Both the position numbers and the translations under genes were made by a program. The notes under the pieces are model-generated. The model did not search any database. It had not been told where the DNA came from and saw nothing but the letters and a program-made list of their open reading frames with translations. Below, piece by piece: positions 24,901-36,900 of a stretch of 64,000 nucleotides of DNA. The DNA lies in contig NC_065884.2 in the NCBI RefSeq assembly GCF_932274485.2, positions 58,032,546-58,096,545 on the forward strand, read 5' to 3'. Numbering within the stretch: position 1 is the stretch's first letter; every line of letters begins with the position of its first letter. The stretch is from Patella vulgata. Lineage: Eukaryota > Mollusca > Gastropoda > Patellidae.

Positions 24901-27900
24901 CATGCGGTAGCTATTGGTGCGTTTGGGCGTCACATGTAACTGGAAATGTTTCTTCTGTTAGGTTCTATAGTGACTTTTTTCGTAGTCATTTGCATATTTT
25001 AGTATTATGCCCCCAAAATCAAATATCCCCTACTTTTTTTGAATAGTATAGTTCAGGACCCAAAGTTTCTAGATAGTAGTTCATCCATGTTTCTCCTGCA
25101 ACTGTTGAGCTACAAGCGCTATCTAATATGGGAGAGAGAGAGAAATGGGGTTTAACGTCCACTCGACACAAACTAGGTCATTTTGGGACTAACATATGGT
25201 TTAATTTTATTTACATAATTCGCTTGCGCGTAGGGGTCTTTAGCAGTGGGAGGAAACCGGAGGACCCGGAGAAAACCCACGAGGTTGGACAGGCGACCCT
25301 ACTCCTTGCCACGTACAACCGGGGATTCGAAACCACGCCAGTCGACTCAATGACAGACTTTATGATACAGCGAGCGCACGCTAACCATTCAGCCATCCAA
25401 CCCCCCCTATCGAATATGGCTGAATTAAATGTCTCATTCAATAAAACCTGCATTTCCCCATTATGACTTCCTGTAAAAAGCACACCCTTTTCACCTGAAA
25501 TTTCTGTCTCATATACATGTACCCCTTTCTCCTTTTCAATGTTTTCATAAGAATGGGGGCAATTTTTGGCAAAGTGCAAAATTGATTCACATATGACACA
25601 TTTCATAGGAAAACCATTTTCATCTACTGGATTTATCTGTCTGTTGGGGGGGAAAGAATTTCCCTGAAATCTTGGCCTCGGTAACATATTAAAATTTCTC
25701 GTATTTGAATCATAAGCTCTTCTTGAATAAGTTTGATAGTTGGGTCTGTTCATGCCAAAACTTCTCATATTAACAGCATTTGGTGGGGTTCTTGAATAAC
25801 TTTGTCCTCGATTATTGGATCTAAATCTATTTTCAAGTTGAAATCTTCCTAAAAATAACTTTGGCCCTTGTTTCGTGGGTGACGGCGTAGAAATATTTGG
25901 TGAGCTGTGTCCTATATAGGGGTGGAACTTCAGGTATCACCAAAAGGTCCTTTTTATTTGCTTCCCGTGTGTTCTGGCAACATGCTGGTGAAAGGAAATC
26001 AAAATCAAAGAATAACTGCAAAAATGATGGCCTTTTAAGTATACATGCTGCTTTATGTACAGTGGTGCATCTCCGGTCCATGGGCCTTTTGTGCTAAAAT
26101 TTAAAAATCTTTCTTATTAGGGGCAGGATTTGAGTTCTCCGAAAAAATTAGACAAGTTGCAAATAAACTACATAGAAAACAATCATAATTTGGAATTTTT
26201 TTCAAAAAAATAATTTTTTACTGCCATGTCATGAAAAATGTACAAAATTTACATGTAGCATCTTTCAAAATACTAATAATTTTCCACTTTTTTAAATATC
26301 CAGACTGGCAAGAAATATATTTTTAGAATCTGTGGACAATATGCAAACAGAAAAATTGCAATATTAGAGATTTATACTCAAACGTGTATCCCTACCCCCT
26401 GAACATGCCACAGATTGAATCAATCTAATCTTTGGTTGCAGAACTAACATTATCAAAGGAATCTGTCTAACAGCTATGTTTTACCATCCCTGGCTAACAT
26501 ATGTGCATAGAAACTAAAATAGGTGTAATGAATATGAATTATGGTTTAAAATAGGCCTTGGTGAATGAAAAAAAATGCAATATTTAGTCTATGATCACTC
26601 CTCTCTAACAAAAGGGTCACAGATTACACAGATTACACATTTTTCACAAATTTGGGAATATTTCAATGTTTCCAACATCTCAAACCTCAGAGGCATCATA
26701 CAAATTTTTATTGCAATCCTAGTGCTGAAGCAAAATGTCTGGATCTTTACATCAATTTCCTGAAAAAATGAAGTCAAAAAAGTGGTTATGACAGAATTGA
26801 CAACAAAAAGGAGGCCTGAAAAGGAGCAAAATGTACATTTTATTGTTCTATAAGCAACATAAATGCAACAACCACCACAAATCCTAGATTTTGATAAAAA
26901 AATATTGAACATTAAACTGACATTTACAGATCTACACCAGTTTTGTACCAGGGTGTGGTCTCATTGGCCTAACATGTCTTATGGTTCTAAGTTTGACTTT
27001 AAATAAAAAAGGTTAGAAATCCTTGAAATGTACAAAATAACCATTTCTTGGTGCAAAATAACATTCCTAGCCGCAATTCAACCACAAATTCCAATTTCTA
27101 TCATTTAATTGTCAACTCAGGTGCAATTAAATCTCTCAAAACACATTAATAAAAAAGGGTGGGGTGGGGCATTTATAGCCTCTCTAAACAGAATGATGGC
27201 CTAAAAAATGTCTAGAAAGACTGGGATATTGCTTCCTACATGAAGCAAATGCAAGAATTTAATGTTTCTGAGAAGAAAAAAATGCTTATTCTGGGTAAAA
27301 TAGTGGCAAAATTGAGCCAACCCCTGTTTTGAACATTTTGTACAAACCCATCTGCTGTACATTATTAACTGAGTGTCACTAAATTTCAATTTTCTGTAGG
27401 AAAGCTGGAGCTATATGTAAACCTGACAAATTTATAGATCCCATCTAAGTTATATTAGCAATGAAAATAAGGGCATTTTTAGACATTTTGACTCATTTGA
27501 GTAGTCATGAAAGCATTAATTTCTACCTCGAAATGGGAGAATCTGGAGATTTTCTGTGAATATTCCTGATTTTTAGACAAAATTAGGTGAAATTACAATA
27601 CTGTTCACTTTGTCTGTGCTCTCTTAGGCTGAATAAGCCAAAATTGGACATTAAAATATTTTTCTTACTGTTAGAAATTAAATAAAAACTGAAAATTGAG
27701 AAATTTGCAGTAAAATCACAATTTTTCGCCAAAATCGATAATTTTTTTTAAGATTTAACATTTTTTTTAGTTTTTCTGTACTCAAAATATTTTATACATA
27801 TTTTCTGATAATTTAGTCTTCATATTTTCAAAATTAAGGCATGTCAGTCACAGCCTTGTTATACACAGACAGGCCACAGATCACTAATTATTTCCCCATT

Positions 27901-30900
27901 GACTTTAATGTTAATTCTCGTCTCTTAGACTGGCTCTAACTTTTTCCCAAATTTTCGTTGGGTAGAACGCTTTCTGCCACAGATGGAGCAACATGTGGCA
28001 AACTCTTGCCCAAAAGCATGTATGAGGTTCACCATGAAAAACTTGAGATACACAAGTTGGAAGTAGAGACAAGTAAACATGCAATTTCCGGCCCTACATT
28101 TCAACGTAACCAACCTCACAACTCTTGTATCCTTCCACCTTAAAATCATGAATATTCACCAAAACCTGACAGAAAATGTATTTTCAAACCCTTTTTTTCG
28201 ATTCTACACCAAAAAGTGAACAAAAATCGCCATGCAAAAGTGGGAAAAAGGGAAAGGGAGAGAGAGACTAAAAATAACTTTGGCCCTTGTTTCGTGGTGA
28301 GCTGTGTCCATACTGGAGTAATAAGCCAGACAGAGTTATGTCCCATGAATTACTTCACAGGTACAATGTACATGTATGTTAACACTTTAAGCAGATTTTC
28401 GTTCTCTTTTGCAACAATCAGTGTTCTTAATAAGGAACTATCGTTTAATTTTTCAAAACTGCTCCACTCTACCAATCTGATTAAAACACAGATCCTATTT
28501 CGTTTTGTTTTTTATAGTGCAAAATTTTGTTTTACTTCTCTCTACACCAGAATCTTGAATAGTTGCTATATAACCTGCATTCTGATTGTTGTGAGGGATT
28601 AGCCAATGAAGCGGTCTGTTATGGCGATTTCTTGGCGTGCTGTTTACGGAACTGTGGGTGAATCACTTGAAGCATCAACGCTGATTGATTAATCAATGTC
28701 TGACGTCATAGGGTCTTTGTGAACACTGACGCAACCTTGCAATATAACTGGTCAGATATTCATGTAGTAGAGGCCATCGAAAGTATTAAAAAAAAAAACG
28801 AAATATAGATCTGTATATTAATCAGATTGTCACTCTGCTGGAGGTGTCTATCCTTTTAGCTCTGTCAATACATTTACAGAGTAGGTGATTCAACATGTTT
28901 AATCACGAAATGAAATGGGGTTTAATGTCCTACTGTTCTGCTCCTAAACTGGGCTAATGAAGATGGGCATACGCCATACATTGTGCTATAAGGGAAATTT
29001 TGCCTACGGCCTACTCTTATATTTAATTCCAACTGTCAAGGGGTCTTTTAGGTGCATGCCAATATGTACATGGGACCTCGGTTTTTCGTTCCATCCGAAC
29101 GACTAGACAGCTGTCCTTGTCATGCCCTTCGTCGGAAAATCTGGATGAACTTTCTCGGCCAATGCAGGGATCGAACACCCGACCTCCAGGCTAGCGAGCC
29201 AGCGTCTTACCCACTTAGCTACGTGATCCCCATGTTTAATCACATCTGTTTGCTAACTTGAATGTCATCTAAAACAATAGGTCATACGAAAACAGAATTC
29301 TGGTTATTATTATGATAAAGATGGCAGTGTGAGATTAATATATACCAATGTAAACTTTAAATGACCATACCATAAGATTTATTATGGAAGATTTGAATAA
29401 CAATAGGCCATATAAAAACAAAATTCAGATTCTCAGATACCTCTGTGTCAATTAAAAATGTCTGCATTTGAAAAAATTAAAACATCCTAATTGGGCGTTC
29501 TGGAATTGAATTCTCTTAATCTCACAAATGGTGAAGAGGGGGATTTGGTGTAACAACAATGTGCCAGCTACATATTCGTTGTGTTTAATTACGCCAAGAT
29601 TCTACGCACACCACCTCCGTAGTCGATACTGACAGAATTCTGTATCACTCAATTGCAATTCTGTCAATTCCGGATGTTCCTTGGAGCCACGGTGACTCAG
29701 TGATTAAAACACTGGCTTGATAGTCTGATGGTTGTGGTTTTGCTCCCGGTGTTGACTGAGAAATTTCGGGTGTAGTTCCCTCTTGTCAATCTTGGAGGAT
29801 GGAGGGTCTAGTCGTTCAGAAGGGATGAAAAACTGAGGTCCCATGTACAAATTGACGTGGGGATCATGGTAGCTAAGTGGATAAAACGCTGGCTCACTAG
29901 CCAGGAGATGGGATGTTCGATCCCTGCATTGGCCGAGAAAGTTCATCCAGATTTTCCGGGGTGGTTCCCCCTTGTCACTGAAGCAGGATGGAGGGCCTGG
30001 CACGGATAGTTTTCTAGTCGGTCGGATGGGACGAAAACCCCAGGTTCCGTGTACACATTAGCGTACACGTAAAAGATCCCTTGACAGTTGGAATTCGATA
30101 TAAGAGTAGGCCGTAGTGCCGCTCTCCGGACAAGATTTCCCCGATAGCACTCTGTATGGTGTATGCCCATCTTCATTAGCCCAGTTTGGAGCAGAACCGT
30201 AGGATGTTAAACCCATTTGTTTTCATTTCACAAATTGACGTGCATGTAAAAGATCCCTTGGCAGTTAGAATTGCTGCCCGGGCAAAATTTCCCTCAATGT
30301 ATGGCGTGCGTCTGTCCTCTTTAGCCCAGTCAGAGCAGAGCAGTAGGATGTTAAACTACATCCGGTTAATTAAATGTTGTAATTTTTCTTCAGTGAATGA
30401 AGAAGCTCCTCCATTATTTGAAAATGATGAAGGTATAGATGAGAATATACCACAAGTACCAGAACCAGAAATAAGGGTATGTTTTGGGGCAGGGGTGTAA
30501 ATTTCTGTCCCTTTTTTTTGCTTGATATCTGTTATGGCTGTGAACAATAAGCCAGGTCATTCACATTTATTCCCTAAGTCAAAAGTTCAACCTTGTGGGT
30601 TTTCTCCCACTCCTAAAGACCTTTACAGTTTGCTCCTTACTTCTTGTCAAACTGAAAGATTAAAATGACTGTGTCGTCAACCTCTAGTCTTCATTAGACT
30701 AAATACAGCATCAATAAAATAAGGACGCTTAAAATAGGGTTGGTCACACAACTTAAAGATTATGAATGTCTGGATATAAAAACCTACGGAGACTACTGTA
30801 GTGGTTTATAAATGCCGCGTGAAGCATATAGAATAATTTTATCAGTTATCTAAACATAATCTAATCATTTTGTGTGTGTAAATTATGCAGCGTCCGTCAT

Positions 30901-33900
30901 TAGACTAAATACATCATCAATAAAATATAGACGCTTAAAATAGGGTTGGTCACACAACTTAAAGATTATGAATGTCTGGATATAAAAACCTACGGAGACT
31001 ACTGTAGTGGTTTATAAATGCCGCGTGAAGCATATAGAATAATTTTATCAGTTATCTAAACATAATCTAATCATTTTGTGTGTGTAAATTATGCAGCGTC
31101 CGTCAATATTTGCGTTTATTTTAAAGAAATTGCGTGAAAAACGCAGATTTTTGCGTGACTGTAACCTGTGATTACTGGTATTTTAAATTTAAGATTATTA
31201 GTATGCAGGGCTGTCGGTAATTTTTCACAGATGATTAGCAGCACTGCTAATCAAAAAGTCCAATTTTGCCAAATTTGATTAGCAAATTTAAAAATTGATT
31301 AGCAGTTTTTTAGTTTCAACATAAAACACCTAAATAACAAGGTTATTTTAACTTTAATTAATAACAAATGATTAGATTTCATTCTTAAGATTTTTTTAGA
31401 ATTTTAGCACTTCTACAGATAGCTGTGAACATTTCCGAATGAATGTAGACTTTTGGTTAGGCCTTATGTCTGGGCAGTGACTTCTTATTTCTTCGTTAGA
31501 AAACAATTTCGTCTGCTTTTTATCGCGTGTTATTATTTTTGTTCAATCATAAGCACGCGGTATTTTACGAATAATCTCGATTAACTAGACGCACGCGATA
31601 TAAACAATAATAATTTACGGGAATTCTTACTTTGATTTCTCATTTTACAATACGTTTACACATATTTATTTTTTATATTTTATTTACAATACGTGGGGGA
31701 TACACTGAATTTAATTTTTTTCAAATTGAATACTGATATAATTACTCGAAATTGACATGTCTCGCAACGTGAGTGGTACTACTTGATTCCCTATTTCCGG
31801 TTTAATAGTATGTCCCAGTATTATATAGCATTGTTATATAGTATAATGAATTGAGTCTGGGTAGATCGAGAAGAAAATGTCACACGGAGAATTCCATTTT
31901 GTTTATAAAATTTATTTGATATTTTATATACGTTGAAAGCGTTGAGAAATGTGGATAAATCTTTGTGTCAATATCCAAAATGACAGGCATGTTAATGATT
32001 CGCAGTTACTGCGAATCAAAAACGTTAGATTTTAATTTTTGATTAGCAACGGACAAAATATGTATCGCAAATTGCGCTGCGATACTGGTTGTCGGCAGCC
32101 CTGTTATTATGTAATTAAGCATATCTAGTTATAAATAGATCTTAATGACAATGGTCTGGCTTGTGATAGCACATGCACAATTATTATTATTATTATAATA
32201 TCCAAGAGAGATAAAGGTGTTCAATCGGAGCTTGTACATGACAAGGAGTACGGTCGCCTTTCTAACCTGGTGAGTTTTCTCATTGACCTCCAGGTTTTCT
32301 CCCACTTCAAAATTCCCCTACATGCTAGGATGACCCGTGCACTTTACAGAAAGTTGGTCTCGACACGGCTAAATGTGCACGATTCAGTTGCGTGTCTCGA
32401 ACTGATTTCTGACTACCCCGCACTCGCTTTGAGTCGATAAATAGCCATGGCACGTGCAATTCTCTACAAATATATCAACTATTACAGCCGTAAAAAATCT
32501 ATTGGTGACGATTTTGAATAGCAGTAAAATTCAGCTTCTTGGTTATTACAGCAGCTTTAGTAATTACGTTTGTTTTATTTTTTAAATTGCTTTATCGTTA
32601 ACTGTACCGTTAAGAGCGGCATCTTTTGGTTTAGTACAAATACTATCTCTGAATCACTTTCTTTAGCAGGAACATGATACTAGCAGTAGTTTCATTTTAC
32701 TTTTACAAGTTTCTTAAAACAATTGTTGAGTTGTCTAAAGTGCTTATTTCTAAATTCAATTTCTTGTTCTAGCTTTCTGTTATGTTTCGTAAAAAAGTAG
32801 TCTTGATTATCCCGACCTGTCAATCAGACGTAGAATGGTCGATAGACTGGTTAAGCGAGACTAATTTCAAAACAAGGGCACGTAACCTATATTTTACTCA
32901 AAAGTGTCTGGATGTTATGGACGCAACTTGGAACCAGTTTTCAGTCTATTATTTATAGATGATTAATGGTCATAGCTTATTAAGTACAACATGATCGTTT
33001 ATTTAGTGACTATAATTGTGTGAAACTGATTTGAGGCTTGGCATATATATAAATATTGTGGCGTAATTGTCGAGATATTTGGAGATATTTATTTATGGTG
33101 GGTCACCCTATACATGCCACTGATATATTGTAATAAAATTGTACCATGTGTTAAGACTCAAAATGACCTAGTTTGTGTAGAGAGGGCATTAAACCCATTT
33201 CTCTCTCTCTATTTTACAAAGACCGTTTCAGCCATTGTAAGTGAACCATGTTTTTTTGAGTGCACAGTGTTTGTCCTTTGCATGATTTATGTGTCAATAT
33301 ATTCAGAAATTTAAATATATTATAGGAGAGATTAAGAGTCAGAAAACCTATAATAGAAAAAGTTGTCACAAGAAAACCGGTAAGTTCAATTTTACAGTCC
33401 CACATTGAAATGTCATCACCCCTGTCTGTCAATTTATCTCTCCACAATTCATTTTGAACACTTTATAGATGCAAGTATTCATCAAATTTATGTTTAGTTT
33501 TTATACGCCCACATTGAAATGTGGTCGTATATTGTCGTTGCCCCTGCCCGTCCTTCCTTCCGTCCACGGTCCGGCGTCCACAATTGCTTGTGGATGCTCT
33601 AGAGGCTAAAGTTAATAGCCGATTGACTTTAAATTTATATACAGTGTTTAAAGCCATGAGACGAAGAAGCCTATTGATTTTCAGCGATTTCCGATTATTA
33701 CTGCCAGAGTTATGACCCTTGATCACTTCAAAAAATCTTGTGGACGCTCTAGAGGCCAAAGTTAATATCCGATTGACTTTAAATTTATACACAGTGTTTA
33801 AGCTCATGAGACAAAGAAGCCTATTGATTTTCAGCGATTTCCGATAATTACTGCCAGAGTTATGGCCCTTGATCACTTCAAAAAATCTTGTGGACACTCT

Positions 33901-36900
33901 AGAGGCCAAAGTTAATATCCAATTGACTTTAAATTTATACACAGTGTTTAAGGTCATGAGACGAAAAAACCTATTCATTTTCAGCAATTTCCGATAATTA
34001 CTGCCAGAGTTATGGCCCTTGATCACTTCAAAAAATCTTGTGGACGCTCTAGAGGCGAAAGTTAATATCCGATTGACAAAGTTTAAATTTATACACAGTG
34101 TTTAAGGACATGAGACGAAGAAGCCTCTTGATTTTCAGTCATTTTCGATAATTACTGCCAGAGTTATGGCCCTTGATCACTTCAAAAAACCTTGTGGATG
34201 CTTTAAAGGCTAATGTTAATGTCACGAGGCGAAGAATCCTATTGATTTTCAAAGATTTCTGATAATTACTGCCAAAGTTATGGCCCTTGATCACTTTGAA
34301 AAATCTTGTGGACGCTCTAGAGGCCAAAGTTAATATCCGATTGACTTTAAATTTATACACAGTGTTTAAGGTCATGAGACGAAGAAGGCTATTGATTTTC
34401 AGCGATTTCCGATAATTACTGCCAGAGTTATGGCCCTTGATCACTTCAAAAAATCTTGTGGACGCTCTAGAGGCCGGGGATTCGAAACCACGCCAGTCGA
34501 CTCAATGACAGACTTTATGATACAGCGCGCGCACGCTAACCATCCAGCCATCCAACCCCCCATCTTGAGACGAACAAGTATATTGATTTTCAATGAATTT
34601 TTATGACTTGGAACAGCTAAAGTTTTATAAAGTTCTGCCCCATGCTAACGTTAATACTGTATCATGGGGCAGAACTTTATAAAAACCAAACAAATTCTAA
34701 TGGTTTTCTGAGTTGTTGCTCTTAATCAGATTTTAGTGTATTATAAATGTTTCATTACCGAAAAAAGTAAAAATATGCGACAACTCTTGTTGACTGCCAG
34801 GACGATTTAGCTGCTGTGGGTGTATGTTTCGTTACCTGGCAACCTATCTTTTTATATGCAGCTACATCATATAAAAACTATTGTTTTTATTTGTATCATT
34901 GTTGTTATTTTTGCACGCTTTTTAGGAGAAGTACACATTCGACTCAAGACGAAAATACACCAATATTAGACACCAAAGGAAACTTTTTATACGCCCACAT
35001 TTTTATGTGGACATATTATACGGTTGCCCCGTCCGTCCATTAACATTTTTATACGTCCACATTCATAATGTGGACGTATATTGCCGTCGCCCCTGTGTGT
35101 GTCTGTGTGTCGCCTACAGGCCACAATTCTTAAGTGTTCATCTTGAAACTTTACATACTTATTCCTTATACCCTAAGGATGATCCCTATTGTCTTTGGTG
35201 CATCCCCGAACCCCAGTGGCAGAGCCTCGCCCATTTTTTGTATTTGTTTGTTTGTCGTCTACAGGCCGCATTTCTTAACATATCATTTTGAAACTTTGCA
35301 TACTTATTATTTATACCCTAAGGAACATTCCTATCATTTGGGGTGCATGCTCAACCCCCAGGGGCAGAGCCACGCCCATTTTCTTTTTGTGTGTCTGTGT
35401 GTCGCCTACAGGCCACAATTCTTAAGTGATCATCTTGAATCATTACATACTTATTCCTTATACCCTAAGGATGATCCCTATTGCTTTTGGTGCATGCCCG
35501 ACCCCCAGTGGCCTAGCCACGCCCATTTCTTGTATTTATTTGTTTGTCATCTACAGACCGCATTTCTTAACGTATCACCTTGAAACTTTGCATACTTACT
35601 CCTTCTATCCTAAGGAACATCACTATTGTTTGTGGTGAATACCCAAGCCCCAGGGGCAGAGCCATGCCCATTTTCTTTTTGTGTGTCTGTATGTCACTTA
35701 CAGCCTTCAATGCTTAATGGACCCTAAGCCTGACCTCTATTATTTTTGGTCCATGCCCGACCCCCAGGAACAGAGCCACGCCCAATGTTTATGTGCCTTT
35801 TGTGTCGCCTACAGACCGCAATTCTTAACAGATCCTTTTAAAACTTTGCATACCTATTCCTTATACCCTTGGTGATTGCCCAACCCCCAGGGGCAGAGCC
35901 ACACCCATTTGTTCTTAGTGTTTCTGTGAGTTGCCTACAGGCCATGATTTTTAATGGATTGTCTTTGAACTAAGGATATGCATTCCTTAAGGACAACAAC
36001 TGCATGTCCTGACCCTCAGGGGGCGAGCCACGCCCAATTTCTGTGTTTATCATTTATAAGCCGTAATTCTGAATGGATCAACTTGGTACTTGGCATATGT
36101 ATTCCTTATAGCCTAAGGGCGTCAACTATTCATTCTGGTGAATGCCCCGCCCGCCAGGGGCAGAGCCAGAGCCACGCCCAATTTTTGCCTGTAGCGCCCA
36201 AAGGCCACAATTCTGAATGGATTATCTTGGAATTTGGACATTATTTGGTATACTTATTCCTTATACCCTAAGAATGGAAACTATTGAGGTTGTCATTTCA
36301 ATAACAGGGTGGTACCTATTTATATTGTTCCATATCCCACCCCCAGGGGCAGAGCCACACCCATTTTTTGTATTTATCGTCTACAGGCTGCAATTCTGAA
36401 TGGATCATCTTGGAACTTTTCATATTTATTCCTTATACCGTAAAAACAGCAACTATTTATTTTGATGCTTCCCCCGACCTCCTGGGGCAGTCTCACACCC
36501 ATGTTTTTGTTAGTATTTTGTCTGTAAATTTGGCAAAACAAACCCAATGCCTAGCCTTCTTTGCCTCCTATCATATTACAGCCATCTCATATTTCATTCT
36601 CTTCATTTTAAAAAGTACCATATCAATCAAAGCTGGAATGTGGACGTATATTGCAGCGTTAGCAATGCTCTCGTCTTGTGTTTGTAGACACTCTATAGGT
36701 CACAATTTTGATCAGATTTTGACGAAACTTGAAACATGTTGTGAATTTGCATCTTGCTCCAATTTTTTGGTTTATGGTTATGCACAGGAATAACTATATC
36801 ACAATTCATTTGTTGATTTTATGTCGAGCACTGGATACATAGGTTGCAAACATTGATCACAAATAAAGTCATTCTCTACTATCTCAACCCCAAGAGTTTA

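Larger units (their letters stand above)
22897..25046 (-). mobile_element. Tc1-like DNA transposon, 2150 bp, inserted in the Copia element
   Basis: Perfect 32-bp terminal inverted repeats at 22897-22928 and 25015-25046 (outer end CTATTCAAAAAAAGTAGGGG) are flanked by TA on both sides, the standard Tc1/mariner target. It carries one complete transposase gene and a second partial one produced by an internal 626-bp tandem duplication; without that the element would be about 1.52 kb, a usual Tc1 size. It splits the protease part of the surrounding Copia element, so it is younger than it. Confidence 0.95.
19396..28385 (-). mobile_element. Ty1/Copia LTR retrotransposon fossil with nested insertions
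   Basis: Family assignment rests on the Copia domain order on the minus strand: a gag-type CCHC zinc knuckle (about 25.6 kb), an aspartic protease region, a GAG-pre-integrase zinc motif and DDE integrase (about 21.8-22.6 kb), a Copia reverse transcriptase (about 20.2-21.2 kb) and RNase H (about 19.7-20.1 kb). Short near-identical direct repeats lie at 19396-19478 and 28309-28385. The copy is dead: at least two breaks in the coding part plus three interruptions, by a Tc1 transposon (22897-25046), a SINE A (25132-25406) and a 2.4 kb segment (about 25.9-28.3 kb). Near-identical terminal repeats suggest the original insertion is fairly young. It fills most of NCAPH2 intron 9. Confidence 0.85.
33498..34852 (+). 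mobile_element. Tandem-core element, core type B (150-bp units)
   Basis: Head TTTTTATACGCCCACATTGA with AATGTGGTCGTATATTGTCG; about six units of 150 bp containing CAGAGTTATGGCCCTTGATC, ACTTCAAAAAATCTTGTGGA and TAATATCCGATTGACTTTAA; tail GCGACAACTCTTGTTGACTG, GTGGGTGTATGTTTCGTTAC and GGCAACCTATCTTT. Because 150 is a multiple of three, long open frames appear on both strands; they are not genes. Confidence 0.8.

Noticed and set aside
33463-34026. 187-codon minus-strand open frame with a repeated [19 protein letters not shown] pattern
   Set aside because: It is a read-through of 150-bp satellite units; 150 is divisible by three so stops are absent in every unit. No start context, splice signal or domain.
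34927-34981. Possible extra NCAPH2 exon after CGCTTTTTAG ([10 protein letters not shown] frame or [18 protein letters not shown] frame)
   Set aside because: There is no GT donor after it before the tandem-core element, and the family-like frame does not fit the phase left by exon 11. Exons 11 and 12 already join in phase.
35007-36793. Series of overlapping plus-strand open frames of 94-149 codons
   Set aside because: All lie in the core type C tandem array and repeat the same residues; repeat artefacts.
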